In this document: piece by piece, positions 7,795 through 17,263 of the stretch | Numbering within the stretch: position 1 is the stretch's first letter | Layout of the letters: each line of letters begins with the position of its first letter | Assembly (NCBI RefSeq): GCF_900291475.1 | Contig: NZ_OLMM01000005.1 | Location: 183,390 to 247,389, forward strand | DNA length: 64,000 bases | Reading direction: 5' to 3' | Source of the DNA: Acidaminococcus hominis | Lineage (GTDB): Bacteria; Bacillota; Negativicutes; Acidaminococcales; Acidaminococcaceae | Notes under the pieces: generated by a model | What the model saw: only the letters and a program-made list of their open reading frames with translations | Told to the model about the DNA's origin: nothing | Databases searched by the model: none | Position numbers and translations under genes: made by a program

Positions 7795-9060
7795 ATGGAT
7801 AACGAAATGATACTGACCGATGACTTGCGCCGGGTGCCCCGGGAGGAACTGGACCGGCGGCTGGAGCAGCTGCGCAGAGCCCTGACCCAGGAGGACCCGG
7901 GGTGGCAGCTGGCGGTGGTGACCGAAAAGACCAGTATGTACTACTATACGGGAACCATGCAGGAAGGCGCCTATCTGGTGCGGCCCCAGGATGCGGTGCT
8001 GTGGGTCCGGCGGAGTCTCAGACGGGCCCGGAACGAATCCCTGCTGCCCGCCAGCCAGATTCGTCCCATGCACAGCTTCAGACAGGCGGCGGTCTACTAT
8101 GACGATGAGCCCCCGGAGCGCATCTACCTGGACGAAAAGCACACTTCCCTGGAGTGGCTGGGGCTTTTTGGCAAATACTTCCAGACGGAGCGGTGGCAGC
8201 CCTTGAACAAACTGCTGACCCGGCTGCGCAGCGTAAAAAGCCCCTACGAGCTAGCTCTCATGGAGCGCAGCGGCCGGATTCACCAGCAGGTGCTGACCCA
8301 GGAGGTAACCGGTCTGGTCCACACGGGCATCAGCGAGGCGGAACTGGCCATTCAGCTGTATTGGAAAATGGTCCAGCAGGGCAGCCAGGGTATTGCCCGT
8401 ACCAACCGGCCCACCGGGGAAGATGTGGTGGGGCTTACCTCCTTTGGCAAAAGCGCCCTGGTGCCCACGGCCTTTGACGGTCCCGGGGGCACAGATGGCA
8501 CCTGCATTGCCATGCAGAGCATCGGTTCTGCCTTCCGGTTTTTGAAGCCGGGTCGGCTGATTTATTTGGACATTCCCTGCGGCTTTGACGGCTACACCAC
8601 GGACAAAAGCGTGGTGTACTACTACGGAGACCTGGCAGCGGATCCTCAGGGGGAGGAAATCCGCCGGGCCTACGCCTACTGTGTGGCTCTGGAGCAGGAA
8701 ACGGCTTCCCTCCTAAAGCCCGGAGCGGTGCTGGGGGAAATCTACGACCAGGTGATGGGCCATTTTGACCATCGGTACGACGGTATTTTTATGAACGGGG
8801 GAAAATTCCTGGGCCACAGCGTGGGGCTGTGCCTGGATGAAACCCCAGTAATTGCCGGCGGCGTAAGGGACCGGGCAGAGGAGAATATGACCTTTGCCCT
8901 GGAACCCAAAATCGCCCTGCCGGGCATCGGCATGGTGGGTACGGAAAATACCTACCGGATTACCAGTAAGGGTGCGCTCTGCCTCACAGGCGGCCCTCAG
9001 GAGCTGGTGATAATCCCTGCGAAAGGGTCTTCACCAGAGTCTGAAAAAATGATAAAATGA
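7795..9060 (+). CDS. M24-family aminopeptidase (Xaa-Pro type)
   Basis: 421 residues. An N-terminal creatinase-like domain (about 1-150) is followed by a pita-bread M24 catalytic domain. The five metal ligands expected of the family are visible: D259 in YLDIPCGFDGY, D270 eleven residues later, histidine in FLGHSVGLCLDETP, glutamate in FALEPKI and glutamate in GMVGTENTY. It should therefore be an active dinuclear-metal peptidase acting on N-terminal X-Pro peptides or a related dipeptide. GGAG lies nine bases before the ATG. The gene is downstream of the candidate small RNA and may be read from that promoter by read-through, or from an unseen one. Confidence 0.85.
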   Translation: MDNEMILTDDLRRVPREELDRRLEQLRRALTQEDPGWQLAVVTEKTSMYYYTGTMQEGAYLVRPQDAVLWVRRSLRRARNESLLPASQIRPMHSFRQAAVYYDDEPPERIYLDEKHTSLEWLGLFGKYFQTERWQPLNKLLTRLRSVKSPYELALMERSGRIHQQVLTQEVTGLVHTGISEAELAIQLYWKMVQQGSQGIARTNRPTGEDVVGLTSFGKSALVPTAFDGPGGTDGTCIAMQSIGSAFRFLKPGRLIYLDIPCGFDGYTTDKSVVYYYGDLAADPQGEEIRRAYAYCVALEQETASLLKPGAVLGEIYDQVMGHFDHRYDGIFMNGGKFLGHSVGLCLDETPVIAGGVRDRAEENMTFALEPKIALPGIGMVGTENTYRITSKGALCLTGGPQELVIIPAKGSSPESEKMIK

Positions 9061-9094
9061 ATCATTAGAGTGTGAGGAAAAGGGGAGAAACACC

Positions 9095-9409
9095 ATGGCA
9101 GTTACGCAAAAAGAGGATTCCATCATCGATAAAGATGACTTTTTGGAAACCCAGGAAATTATCCGCAAACAGATTCAAAGCAACAGCAAGCTGACCGGTG
9201 CGCAAAAACGACAGTGCCTGCAGGTTTTGGAGGGCATTGGCCATTCCGTAATTTACGGAGGCGTGCGGCAGCACGGCATTACCAAGGCCATGCTGAAAAC
9301 GGCATTTCCCGTTTTTGGCAAAATGAGTGAAGACAATCGGCACAACGACAAGGAACTGAAAGTACTCAAGGTTCTCACCTATTTGATTTATCAGGGGATT
9401 ATTCAGTAA
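9095..9409 (+). CDS. Conserved-looking hypothetical protein, 104 residues
   Basis: A soluble, mostly helical protein with no signal peptide or membrane segment. I do not recognise a family. The gene is well formed: GGGGAGAAA before the ATG, codon use like its neighbours, and a stop (TAA 9407-9409) that overlaps the mntP start by one base. Translational coupling with mntP is therefore likely. That linkage suggests a role beside manganese export or a shared regulatory need, but nothing in the sequence (no Cys/His cluster) shows metal binding. Confidence 0.7.
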   Translation: MAVTQKEDSIIDKDDFLETQEIIRKQIQSNSKLTGAQKRQCLQVLEGIGHSVIYGGVRQHGITKAMLKTAFPVFGKMSEDNRHNDKELKVLKVLTYLIYQGIIQ

Positions 9410-9966
9410 TGAACGCAATTACCATCTTTTTGCTGGCCGTATCCTTATCCATGGATGCCTTTGCCGTATCGGTCTGCGGCGGGCTGAAAATGAAACCCAG
9501 CGAGCGGTTTCGGGGCGGTCTGACCTTTGGCGCCTGGTTCGGGGGATTCCAGGCGCTGATGCCTTTTTTGGGGTATGAATTGGGGCTGCATTTTGCTAAG
9601 GCGGCTTCTGCCTACTCCCATTGGATTACCCTGGTGATTCTGGGCTATATCGGCATCAATATGATCCGGGAAGCCGGAGAAGACCAGGAAGAAGAAAAGA
9701 TTACCGGGTTTACCGTAATGCTGGGCCTGGCGGTGGCTACCAGCCTGGATGCCCTGGGGGTGGGCGTCAGTCTGGCCTTTTCCGCCGTGGACATTGTGCC
9801 CGTGGTACTGGAAATTGGGACCATTACCTTTTGCCTGTCCTTTCTGGGCTGTGCCTGCGGGGCCCTGATTGGTATGTGGGGCAAGGCCAACGCAGAACGG
9901 GCCGGCGGACTGGTATTGATTTCCCTGGGAATCAAGGCAGTCTTGGAACATTATCACATCTTATAA
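9409..9966 (+). CDS. mntP: Putative manganese efflux pump MntP
   Basis: 185 residues, six membrane segments in two repeats, the size of the MntP (DUF204/YebN) family that exports Mn2+. The conserved acidic membrane residue is in FLLAVSLSMDAFAVSVCGGL near residue 16, and its repeat counterpart is in LAVATSLDALGVGVSLAF near residue 118. The start overlaps the stop of the preceding 104-residue gene. No yybP-ykoY riboswitch was recognised upstream of the pair, so manganese control, if present, is by another route. Confidence 0.9.
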   Translation: MNAITIFLLAVSLSMDAFAVSVCGGLKMKPSERFRGGLTFGAWFGGFQALMPFLGYELGLHFAKAASAYSHWITLVILGYIGINMIREAGEDQEEEKITGFTVMLGLAVATSLDALGVGVSLAFSAVDIVPVVLEIGTITFCLSFLGCACGALIGMWGKANAERAGGLVLISLGIKAVLEHYHIL

Positions 9967-10032
9967 ATACGGGAGCTGCTGCAGGGTGCTGCGGCGGCTC
10001 TTGTTTCGCATGTATAGAAGGAGGTGCCAGGC

Positions 10033-11190
10033 GTGGGTACAAAACAGCGGTGGATTATGCACGTGGATATGGATGCATTTTTTGCCTCTGTGGAGCAGCT
10101 GGACCACCCGGAATACCGGGGCAAGCCGGTGATTGTTGGCGGGTTGTCCGGCCGGGGGGTGGTTTCCACCTGTTCCTACGAGGCCCGGAAGTTCGGGGTC
10201 CATTCAGCCATGCCCATGACCCAGGCCTGGCAGCTCTGTCCGAAGGCCATTTTTGTTACCGGCCGGTATGACCGGTACACGGAATTGTCCCAGCAGATTC
10301 AGGCGATTTTTCGGGAGTTTTCTCCGGCGGTGGAGCCTTTGTCCATTGACGAGGCTTTCCTGGACCTGACAGGAATGGACAAGCTGGTGGGGGATGTGCG
10401 GACCCTGGGGCCCAAGATCAAACAAACTATCCGGGAACGCACCGGGCTCACCGCTTCTGTGGGGCTGGCCCCCAACAAATTCCTGGCCAAGCTGGCCAGT
10501 GATTTGGAAAAACCCGATGGTTTGGTAATCATTGAACCGGGGGAGGAGGCAGCCAGAATTGCGCCCCTGCCCCTTAGCAAGGTGTTTGGCCTGGGCCAGC
10601 GGTCGGTGGCAGCCCTAAAGAACCTGGGGCTAACCACCATTGGCCAATTGGCGGCCTGCGACCTTAGGGTGCTCCAGCCCCTTTTGGGACGGCAGGCGGA
10701 AGAAATCCGGAACCGGGCCCGGGGGCTGGACAGCCGGCCGGTGGTGCCGGATGAGCAGCGCAAATCCCTGGGCAAGGAAAATACCTTTGGGGAAAACCTC
10801 CGGGGCAAGGAACCCTGCCTGGAGGCCCTGTGGGACCTGTGCCAGCAGGTGGGCTGGCGGCTGAGAACGGCGGGGCTTGCCGGCTATACGGTGACCCTGA
10901 AAATCAAGCTGGCAGATTTTCGCCTGCTGACCCGGAGCCGGACCTGCGACGTGCCGGTGCAGCTGGATGAAGAAATTATGGAACAGATCCGGTATTTGGC
11001 GGAGGAAGTCAGCTGGCGGGAGCCGGTACGGCTTTTGGGAGTGGCCGTCAGCCACCTGGCCCCCGGGGGAAGCCTGGGGCTTGATTTGGGAGATGCTGAG
11101 CGGGACCGGAAACGGGCCCAGGCTCTCGATGGATTGAAACAGCGTTTTGGGGAAAGTATTATCCGCAAGGGCGGCAAGGCCCGCAGCTAG
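10033..11190 (+). CDS. dinB: DNA polymerase IV (Y family)
   Basis: 385 residues, a low-fidelity translesion polymerase. The catalytic motifs are HVDMDAFFASVEQ at the N-terminus and PLSIDEAFLDLTGM near residue 100. Helix-hairpin-helix and little-finger regions follow. I chose GTG at 10033 rather than the earlier in-frame GTG at 10024, because AAGGAGG occupies 10018-10024 and would overlap that codon, while 10033 has the normal eight-base spacing. The EamA gene starts 11 bases after the stop, so they are probably one operon. No LexA-type operator was identified upstream. Confidence 0.93.
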   Translation: MGTKQRWIMHVDMDAFFASVEQLDHPEYRGKPVIVGGLSGRGVVSTCSYEARKFGVHSAMPMTQAWQLCPKAIFVTGRYDRYTELSQQIQAIFREFSPAVEPLSIDEAFLDLTGMDKLVGDVRTLGPKIKQTIRERTGLTASVGLAPNKFLAKLASDLEKPDGLVIIEPGEEAARIAPLPLSKVFGLGQRSVAALKNLGLTTIGQLAACDLRVLQPLLGRQAEEIRNRARGLDSRPVVPDEQRKSLGKENTFGENLRGKEPCLEALWDLCQQVGWRLRTAGLAGYTVTLKIKLADFRLLTRSRTCDVPVQLDEEIMEQIRYLAEEVSWREPVRLLGVAVSHLAPGGSLGLDLGDAERDRKRAQALDGLKQRFGESIIRKGGKARS

Positions 11191-11201
11191 GAGGTCAGTT
11201 T

Positions 11202-12077
11202 ATGGATCGGCAAAGAAAAATCGGTATGGGGTTGGTGCTTTTGGGCGCCAGCTTATGGGGCAGCAGCAGCAACTGTATGGAATATCTGATGAACCATCAG
11301 CATTTTACCTGGTCCACCATCCTGTTCGCCCGGATGCTGCTTACAGGGATTATCTTTTTAGGAGTGTCCTGGGTTCAGAAAGAGGACCTGCTGGCAATTT
11401 TGCGTAAGGACGGCTGGACCTTCCTGAAATTTTCCGTGCTGGGCATGTACATTATGCAGGATATGTTCATTATGGCCATCCACGACAGCACGGCGGCTAC
11501 GGCTACGGTGCTCCAGTACTTGATGCCGGCGGTGCTTTTGGGCATGTACCTGTGGCAGGAGAAACGGAAGCCCTACCGGAAAGAGGTGGTGGCGGTAGTC
11601 CTGGCCATTGTGGGTACGGCCCTGATTGCCACCAAGGGCCATGGAGCCAGTCTGGCCATTTCGCCCAGCACCCTGGTCTACGGCATCATCAGCGCCTTTG
11701 GCATGGCCTGGTACACCATTTATGCGGCGGACCTGCTCCAGCGCTACAGCTGCTTTTTGCTGCTGGGCTGGGGGAGCCTATTCAATGCCCTGATTCTGGG
11801 GTTGGCCAACCACCCCACCCTCCAGGGGGCTCTGCTGAACTTTGATACAGCCTGGTCCTTCAGCGTGCTGTTTGTGTGCGGCACCTTGATTGCCTACTAC
11901 GTGTACCTGGAAAGCACCAAGTACATTCCGGCTTCGGAAACGGGAGCTTTGGCCGCTTTTGAACCCCTTTCTGCCTATTTCTTCTCCGTGCTGTTTTTGG
12001 GTAACCACGTAGGCGGGGTGGAAATGCTGGGCGCATTATGCATTATCACTATGGTGGTCATGTTGGCTAGAAAATAA
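11202..12077 (+). CDS. EamA-family (DMT) transporter
   Basis: 291 residues, ten predicted membrane segments in two EamA halves. The first half starts GMGLVLLGASLWGSSSNCMEYL and includes DSTAATATVLQYLMPAVLLG; the second includes ASETGALAAFEPLSAYFFSV, a typical EamA second-repeat motif. AGGAGG precedes the ATG. It is tightly linked to dinB but the pairing has no obvious functional meaning. Only distantly like the EamA gene at 6313, so not a recent duplicate. Substrate unknown. Confidence 0.8.
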   Translation: MDRQRKIGMGLVLLGASLWGSSSNCMEYLMNHQHFTWSTILFARMLLTGIIFLGVSWVQKEDLLAILRKDGWTFLKFSVLGMYIMQDMFIMAIHDSTAATATVLQYLMPAVLLGMYLWQEKRKPYRKEVVAVVLAIVGTALIATKGHGASLAISPSTLVYGIISAFGMAWYTIYAADLLQRYSCFLLLGWGSLFNALILGLANHPTLQGALLNFDTAWSFSVLFVCGTLIAYYVYLESTKYIPASETGALAAFEPLSAYFFSVLFLGNHVGGVEMLGALCIITMVVMLARK

Positions 12078-12099
12078 AACAAAATGAAACAAAAAACTG

Positions 12100-12128
12100 T
12101 TGACAATAGGGGTACTCTTCTTTATAAT
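12100..12128 (+). promoter_or_regulatory. Strong promoter for metY
   Basis: TTGACA (12100-12105), 17 bases, TATAAT (12123-12128): a full consensus match about 50 bases before the metY ATG. No S-box or T-box leader fits in the short leader. Confidence 0.85.
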
Positions 12129-12177
12129 GTAATTCATACTTGAGTAAGGGGAATTAACCCTATGGGAGGCAAAGACA

Positions 12178-13473
12178 ATGAGTGAAAAGAAGAAGTACCA
12201 TTTTGAGACTCTCCAACTGCATGTAGGCCAGGAACAGGCAGATCCCGCTACGGATTCCCGGGCGGTGCCTATTTACCAAACTACATCTTATGTATTCCGG
12301 AACACCCAGCATGCGGCTGACCGTTTTGCCCTGAAAGATGCGGGTAACGTTTACGGCCGGCTGACCAACCCCACCGAAGATGTTTTTGAAAAACGCATTG
12401 CAGCCCTGGAAGGCGGCGTAGCTGCCCTGGCCACGGCCAGCGGTGCAGCAGCCGTTACCTACGCCATGCAGGCACTGGTCCATGCAGGCCAACACATTGT
12501 CTGTGCCACCACCGTTTACGGCGGTACCTATAACCTGTTCGAACATACCTTCCCCGATTTCGGCATTACCACCACCTTTGTGGATCCTACCAAGGGCGTT
12601 CAGGGCTTTGAAGCTGCGGTCCAGGATAATACTCAGGCCATTTACATTGAATCCGTAGGCAACCCCAATGCCAACCTGATTGACATTGAAGCCGTAGCCA
12701 AGATTGCCCACAGCCACAACATTCCTTTGGTAGTGGACAGCACCTTTGCGACTCCGTACCTGCTCCGTCCCTTTGAATATGGGGCCGATATTGTAGTCCA
12801 TTCTGCCACCAAATTCATCGGCGGCCACGGCACCACCCTGGGCGGCGTCATTGTGGACAGCGGCAAGTTTGATTGGGTGGCTTCCGGCCGGTTCCCCTGG
12901 CTGGTAGAACCCAACGCCAGCTACCACGGCCTGAGCTTTGCCAAGGATGTGGGCCCGGCAGCCTATGTAACCTATATCCGCACCCTGATTCTGCGGGATA
13001 CGGGCGCTACCCTGTCCCCCTTCAACGCTTTCCTGCTGCTCCAGGGCACGGAAACCCTGTCCCTGCGGGTAGAACGTCAGGTGGAAAACGCCCTGAAGGT
13101 GGTGGATTTCCTGTCCAAGGATTCCCATGTAGAAAAGGTCAACCATCCGGCTTTGCCCGACCATCCGGACCATGCCCTGTACCAGAAGTACTTCCCCAAC
13201 GGCGGTATTTCCATTTTCACCTTCGAAATCAAGGGCGGCGCAGCAGCAGCCCAGAAGTTCATCGACCATTTGGAGATTTTCTCCCTGCTGGCCAATGTGG
13301 CCGATGTAAAGAGCCTGGTTATCCACCCGGCTTCCACCACCCACTCCCAGATGAACGAAGCCGAACTGGCAGCCTCCGGCATTACCCCGGCTACCATTCG
13401 TCTGTCCATTGGTACCGAACATATTGACGATATCCTGGACGATATGAAACAAGCGTTTGCTGCTTTGGATTAA
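12178..13473 (+). CDS. metY: O-acetylhomoserine sulfhydrylase (PLP-dependent)
   Basis: 431 residues, the usual length of the MetY branch of the Cys/Met-metabolism PLP enzymes, which make homocysteine from O-acetylhomoserine and sulfide. Family blocks are [31 protein letters not shown] at the start (long form typical of MetY; only part cited here: [13 protein letters not shown]), [11 protein letters not shown]-like spacing near 85, and the PLP lysine in [15 protein letters not shown] near residue 207. GGGAGG precedes the ATG. Monocistronic between a consensus promoter and a terminator. A gamma-lyase of the same fold is a less likely alternative given the length. Confidence 0.9.
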   Translation: MSEKKKYHFETLQLHVGQEQADPATDSRAVPIYQTTSYVFRNTQHAADRFALKDAGNVYGRLTNPTEDVFEKRIAALEGGVAALATASGAAAVTYAMQALVHAGQHIVCATTVYGGTYNLFEHTFPDFGITTTFVDPTKGVQGFEAAVQDNTQAIYIESVGNPNANLIDIEAVAKIAHSHNIPLVVDSTFATPYLLRPFEYGADIVVHSATKFIGGHGTTLGGVIVDSGKFDWVASGRFPWLVEPNASYHGLSFAKDVGPAAYVTYIRTLILRDTGATLSPFNAFLLLQGTETLSLRVERQVENALKVVDFLSKDSHVEKVNHPALPDHPDHALYQKYFPNGGISIFTFEIKGGAAAAQKFIDHLEIFSLLANVADVKSLVIHPASTTHSQMNEAELAASGITPATIRLSIGTEHIDDILDDMKQAFAALD

Positions 13474-13485
13474 CGTCTTGGCTTG

Positions 13486-13534
13486 AAAAACCGAACCTCT
13501 TTCTGAATTTGTCAGACAGAGGTTCGGTTTTTTT
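13486..13534 (+). terminator. Rho-independent terminator after metY
   Basis: AAAACCGAACCTCT pairs with AGAGGTTCGGTTTT, followed by more T. Confidence 0.9.
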
Positions 13535-13618
13535 CGGGTTAAAATGGATCGTTTTGCTAAAAACCTTACAGTTTTTCGCAGATATAAGAATATAGATATA
13601 TTTGATATAAGAAAAATG

Positions 13619-13646
13619 TTGAAAAAACTCCGGACGGTGTTACAAT
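13619..13646 (+). promoter_or_regulatory. Promoter for pyruvate carboxylase
   Basis: TTGAAA (13619-13624), 16 bases, TACAAT (13641-13646). The leader to the ATG at 13729 is about 75 bases and shows no recognised riboswitch. Confidence 0.65.
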
Positions 13647-13728
13647 AAGAAAGCAACATCGAATGATTTAAACAAAAATATGTAATTGTTCGCCTTTACA
13701 GGCCATAGCAGGTAAGGAGGAGAAGTCC

Positions 13729-16700
13729 ATGAGAGCCATTCATAAGATTTTGGTCCCCAACCGAGGGGAAATCGCCATTCGTATTTTTCGTGCCTGTCAC
13801 GAACTGGGCATTCGTACGGTAGCGGTGTATTCCAAAGAAGATATTCTGTCCCTGCACCGCAGCCGGGCTGATGAAGCCTACCTGGTGGGCCGGGGGAAAA
13901 AGCCTGTGGATGCCTATCTGGATATTGAAGATATCATCCGGATCTGTAAGGAACACGAGGTGGATGCCATTCATCCCGGCTACGGGTTCCTGGCGGAAAA
14001 TGCCCGGCTGGCCAAACGCTGTGAAGAAGAAGGCATTATCTTCATTGGTCCCCGGGTGGAACACCTGATTATGTTCGGGGATAAGGTCAATGCCCGGATC
14101 CAGGCCGAAAAGGCTGGGATTCCCATGATTCCTGGCACCCAGGGTGCCGTCAAGAGCTTTGCTGACGTAAAGGCCTTTGCCGAAAAGGTGGGCCTGCCGG
14201 TGATGATCAAAGCCGTCAACGGCGGCGGCGGCCGGGGGATGCGGAACGTAGATCGGATGGAAGACCTGGAAGAAGCTTATGAACGGGCCAAATCCGAAGC
14301 CAAAATGGCCTTTGGGGATGACGATATCTACGTGGAAAAATGCATCATGAACCCCAAGCACATCGAAGTCCAGATTATGGGCGACGAACAGGGGAATGTG
14401 GTCCATCTCCACGAACGGGACTGCTCCATCCAGCGGCGGCACCAGAAGGTCATTGAAATGGCGCCTGCCTGGTCCCTGCCCCAGAGCCTGCGCCAAGCCA
14501 TCTGTGACGCAGCCCTGAAGCTGATGAAAAACGTCAAGTACCTGAACGCCGGCACGGTGGAATTTTTGGCCGACCAGGATGAAAAACATTTCTACTTCAT
14601 TGAAGTGAACCCCCGGGTGCAGGTGGAACATACGATAACGGAAGCCATTACGGATGTGGATATCGTCAAGACCCAGATTCTGGTGGCCGAAGGCTACGCC
14701 CTGACAGATCCGGAAGTCCATGTGGGCCGCCAGGAAGACATTCCCTGCAACGGGGTAGCCATCCAGTGCCGGATTACCACGGAAGATCCCCAGAACAACT
14801 TTATGCCGGATACGGGCAAGATCATTGCCTACCGCAGCGGCGGCGGCCCGGGCATCCGGCTGGATGCCGGCACGGCCTATACGGGTGCCGTCATTACCCC
14901 CTATTACGATTCCCTTTTGGTGAAGGTCACCGCCCATGCCATGAACGCCCAGGACACCATCCACCGGATGCTGCGCTGCCTGGAAGAATTCCGCATCAGC
15001 GGCGTTAAGACCAACATCTTCTTCCTGAAAAATATGCTGAAGACAGCGGCTTTTGCAGCCGGGGCCTGCGATGTAAACTATATTGATCGGCATCCGGAAC
15101 TGCTGGTGGATCCGGAAGAAGTAGATGACCGGGGGACCCGGCTCCTGTCCTACATTGGAAAAATTACCGTCAATGGCTACAAGGGCAGTGGGCACCAGCT
15201 AAAACCCGACTTCCAGCCCCTGCGCCAGCTGCCGGCCACAGGAAACTGCCCCAAGGGCAGCCGGCAGGTACTCCAGGAACTGGGACCGGAGAAGTTTTCC
15301 CGCTGGATCCAGGACCAGAAGGAAGTGCTGTTTATGGACACCACCTACCGGGATGCCCATCAGTCCTTGCTGGCTACCCGGATCCGGACCCACGATATTT
15401 TGAACGCCATTGGCTATACGGCGGAGCAGGTGCCTCAGATCTATGCCTTTGAAAACTGGGGCGGGGCTACTTTTGATGTGGCCTACCGGTTCCTGGACGA
15501 AGATCCCTGGGAGCGGCTGCGCCAGATGCGCAAGGCGGCGCCCAATATCCTGTTCCAGATGCTGACCCGGGGGGCCAACACCGTAGGCTATACCAACTAT
15601 CCCCCGGAAGTGGTAACCCAATTTATCGACTTGGCTGCCCAAAACGGGGTGGATGTATTCCGGATTTTCGACTGCCTGAACCAGCTGGACCATATGGCCC
15701 TGTCCATTGAAGAAGTCCGGAAGCAGGGCAAGGTGGCAGAAACGGCCATCTGCTATACCGGGGACGTACTGGATGACCGGCGGCAGAAATATTCCCTGGC
15801 CTACTACACCCAGCTGGCCAAGGAAATGGAAAAGGCCGGGGCCAACATTATCGCCATCAAGGATATGGCGGGGCTGTTAAAACCGGAAGCGGCCTATGCG
15901 CTGGTCTCCGCCCTGAAGGACGCCGTGGACCTGCCCATCCATCTCCACAGCCACGAGGGCGGCGGCTGCACCCTGTACAGCTATGCCAAGGCCGTAGATG
16001 CCGGGGTGGATATCCTGGATGTGGCCACCAGTGCCCTGTCCAACGGCACCAGCCAGCCCTCTATGACGGCCATGATCTACGCCCTGTCTAACCATCCCCG
16101 CCAGCCGCAGATGAACCTGGAAGCCCTGGAAAACATCGACCGGTACTGGCAGGTGGTCCGCTCCTATTATGCCGGGGTGGACAGCAAGATGGCCAGCCCC
16201 AACACCACGGTCTTCCAACATGAAATGCCCGGCGGCCAGTACTCCAACCTGCGTCAGCAGGCTACGGCAGTGGGCCTGGGTGCCCGCTGGCCGGAAGTGT
16301 GCCGGATGTACGCCCGGGTGAACCAGCTGTTTGGAGATGTCATCAAGGTGACCCCGTCTTCCAAGGTGGTAGGGGACATGACCCTGTTCATGGTCCAAAA
16401 CAACCTGACGGAGGAAGATGTCTTGAACCGGGGCGAAACCCTGGACTTCCCCCAATCCGTGGTGGACTTCTTTGACGGCAAGCTGGGGATTCCCTATGGG
16501 GGCTTCCCGGAAAAACTCCAGAAGGTTATCCTGCGGGGGGCTCAGCCCCACTTGGAAACCCCGCCGGTGCCGGTGGACCTGGATAAGGTCCATGCAGAAA
16601 TGAAGGCCCTGCGTATGCCGGAAACGCCGGAAGCGGAATCCAGCTACTGCATCTACCCCAAGGTCTACAAGGACTTTATCCAGCGCTACCACCAATATGG

Positions 16701-17151
16701 GGACCTGTCCATCTTGGATACGCCTACCTTCTTCTTCGGCATGAAACCCGGCGAAGAAATTCAAGTGATGATGGACGGCAAAATGGTGCTGATTCGCCTG
16801 AACCATATTACCCGTCCTACGGAAGAGGGTTACCGGGAAGTGCAGTTTGAAATCAACGGTATGCCCCGGGAACTGAAAATCCGGGATGCCAAGGCTTCGG
16901 AAGGCACCACGGCAGCCCGCCGGGCGGATCCTACGGTGCCTGGGGAAGTGGGGGCCACCCTGTCCGGCTCCGTTCTCCGGGTATTGGTGGACAAGAACAG
17001 TGTGGTGAAGAAGGGCGATCCGCTGCTGGTAACGGAAGCCATGAAGATGGAAACCACCCTGACCGCTCCCATCGACGGCCTGGTAACCGAGGTATTGGTG
17101 AAAGCCGGCAGCCGGATTGCTTCCGGAGACCTGCTGGTGGTGATTGAATAA
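13729..17151 (+). CDS. pyc: Pyruvate carboxylase
   Basis: 1140 residues, a full-length single-chain biotin enzyme that carboxylates pyruvate to oxaloacetate. Domain order: biotin carboxylase (about 1-450, with ATP-grasp loop KAVNGGGGRGMR), carboxyltransferase (about 525-800, starting DTTYRDAHQSLLATR, with metal-site histidines in HLHSHEGGG), the conserved PC domain, and biotin carrier domain with biotinyl lysine K1106 in EAMKM. GTAAGGAGGAG precedes the ATG. It has its own promoter and terminator. In a glutamate fermenter it would link pyruvate to C4 acids and refill the pool used for amino acid synthesis. No frameshift seen. Confidence 0.97.
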   Translation: MRAIHKILVPNRGEIAIRIFRACHELGIRTVAVYSKEDILSLHRSRADEAYLVGRGKKPVDAYLDIEDIIRICKEHEVDAIHPGYGFLAENARLAKRCEEEGIIFIGPRVEHLIMFGDKVNARIQAEKAGIPMIPGTQGAVKSFADVKAFAEKVGLPVMIKAVNGGGGRGMRNVDRMEDLEEAYERAKSEAKMAFGDDDIYVEKCIMNPKHIEVQIMGDEQGNVVHLHERDCSIQRRHQKVIEMAPAWSLPQSLRQAICDAALKLMKNVKYLNAGTVEFLADQDEKHFYFIEVNPRVQVEHTITEAITDVDIVKTQILVAEGYALTDPEVHVGRQEDIPCNGVAIQCRITTEDPQNNFMPDTGKIIAYRSGGGPGIRLDAGTAYTGAVITPYYDSLLVKVTAHAMNAQDTIHRMLRCLEEFRISGVKTNIFFLKNMLKTAAFAAGACDVNYIDRHPELLVDPEEVDDRGTRLLSYIGKITVNGYKGSGHQLKPDFQPLRQLPATGNCPKGSRQVLQELGPEKFSRWIQDQKEVLFMDTTYRDAHQSLLATRIRTHDILNAIGYTAEQVPQIYAFENWGGATFDVAYRFLDEDPWERLRQMRKAAPNILFQMLTRGANTVGYTNYPPEVVTQFIDLAAQNGVDVFRIFDCLNQLDHMALSIEEVRKQGKVAETAICYTGDVLDDRRQKYSLAYYTQLAKEMEKAGANIIAIKDMAGLLKPEAAYALVSALKDAVDLPIHLHSHEGGGCTLYSYAKAVDAGVDILDVATSALSNGTSQPSMTAMIYALSNHPRQPQMNLEALENIDRYWQVVRSYYAGVDSKMASPNTTVFQHEMPGGQYSNLRQQATAVGLGARWPEVCRMYARVNQLFGDVIKVTPSSKVVGDMTLFMVQNNLTEEDVLNRGETLDFPQSVVDFFDGKLGIPYGGFPEKLQKVILRGAQPHLETPPVPVDLDKVHAEMKALRMPETPEAESSYCIYPKVYKDFIQRYHQYGDLSILDTPTFFFGMKPGEEIQVMMDGKMVLIRLNHITRPTEEGYREVQFEINGMPRELKIRDAKASEGTTAARRADPTVPGEVGATLSGSVLRVLVDKNSVVKKGDPLLVTEAMKMETTLTAPIDGLVTEVLVKAGSRIASGDLLVVIE

Positions 17152-17160
17152 ACGTTTAAC

Positions 17161-17193
17161 AAAAGGAGAATCCTGCGGGGTTCTCCTTTTTTT
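17161..17193 (+). terminator. Rho-independent terminator after pyc
   Basis: AAAAGGAGAA pairs with TTCTCCTTTT around a ten-base loop, with T7. Confidence 0.9.
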
Positions 17194-17263
17194 CAGCAGG
17201 TTTCAGATGGGGCGGGGTGTGCTACAATAGAGACAGCGGAGAAAAGAAAACGGAGGTGCCAAC

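Noticed and set aside
10024-10033. GTG at 10024 as start of dinB
   Set aside because: The codon overlaps the AAGGAGG ribosome site; GTG at 10033 is in frame with normal spacing.
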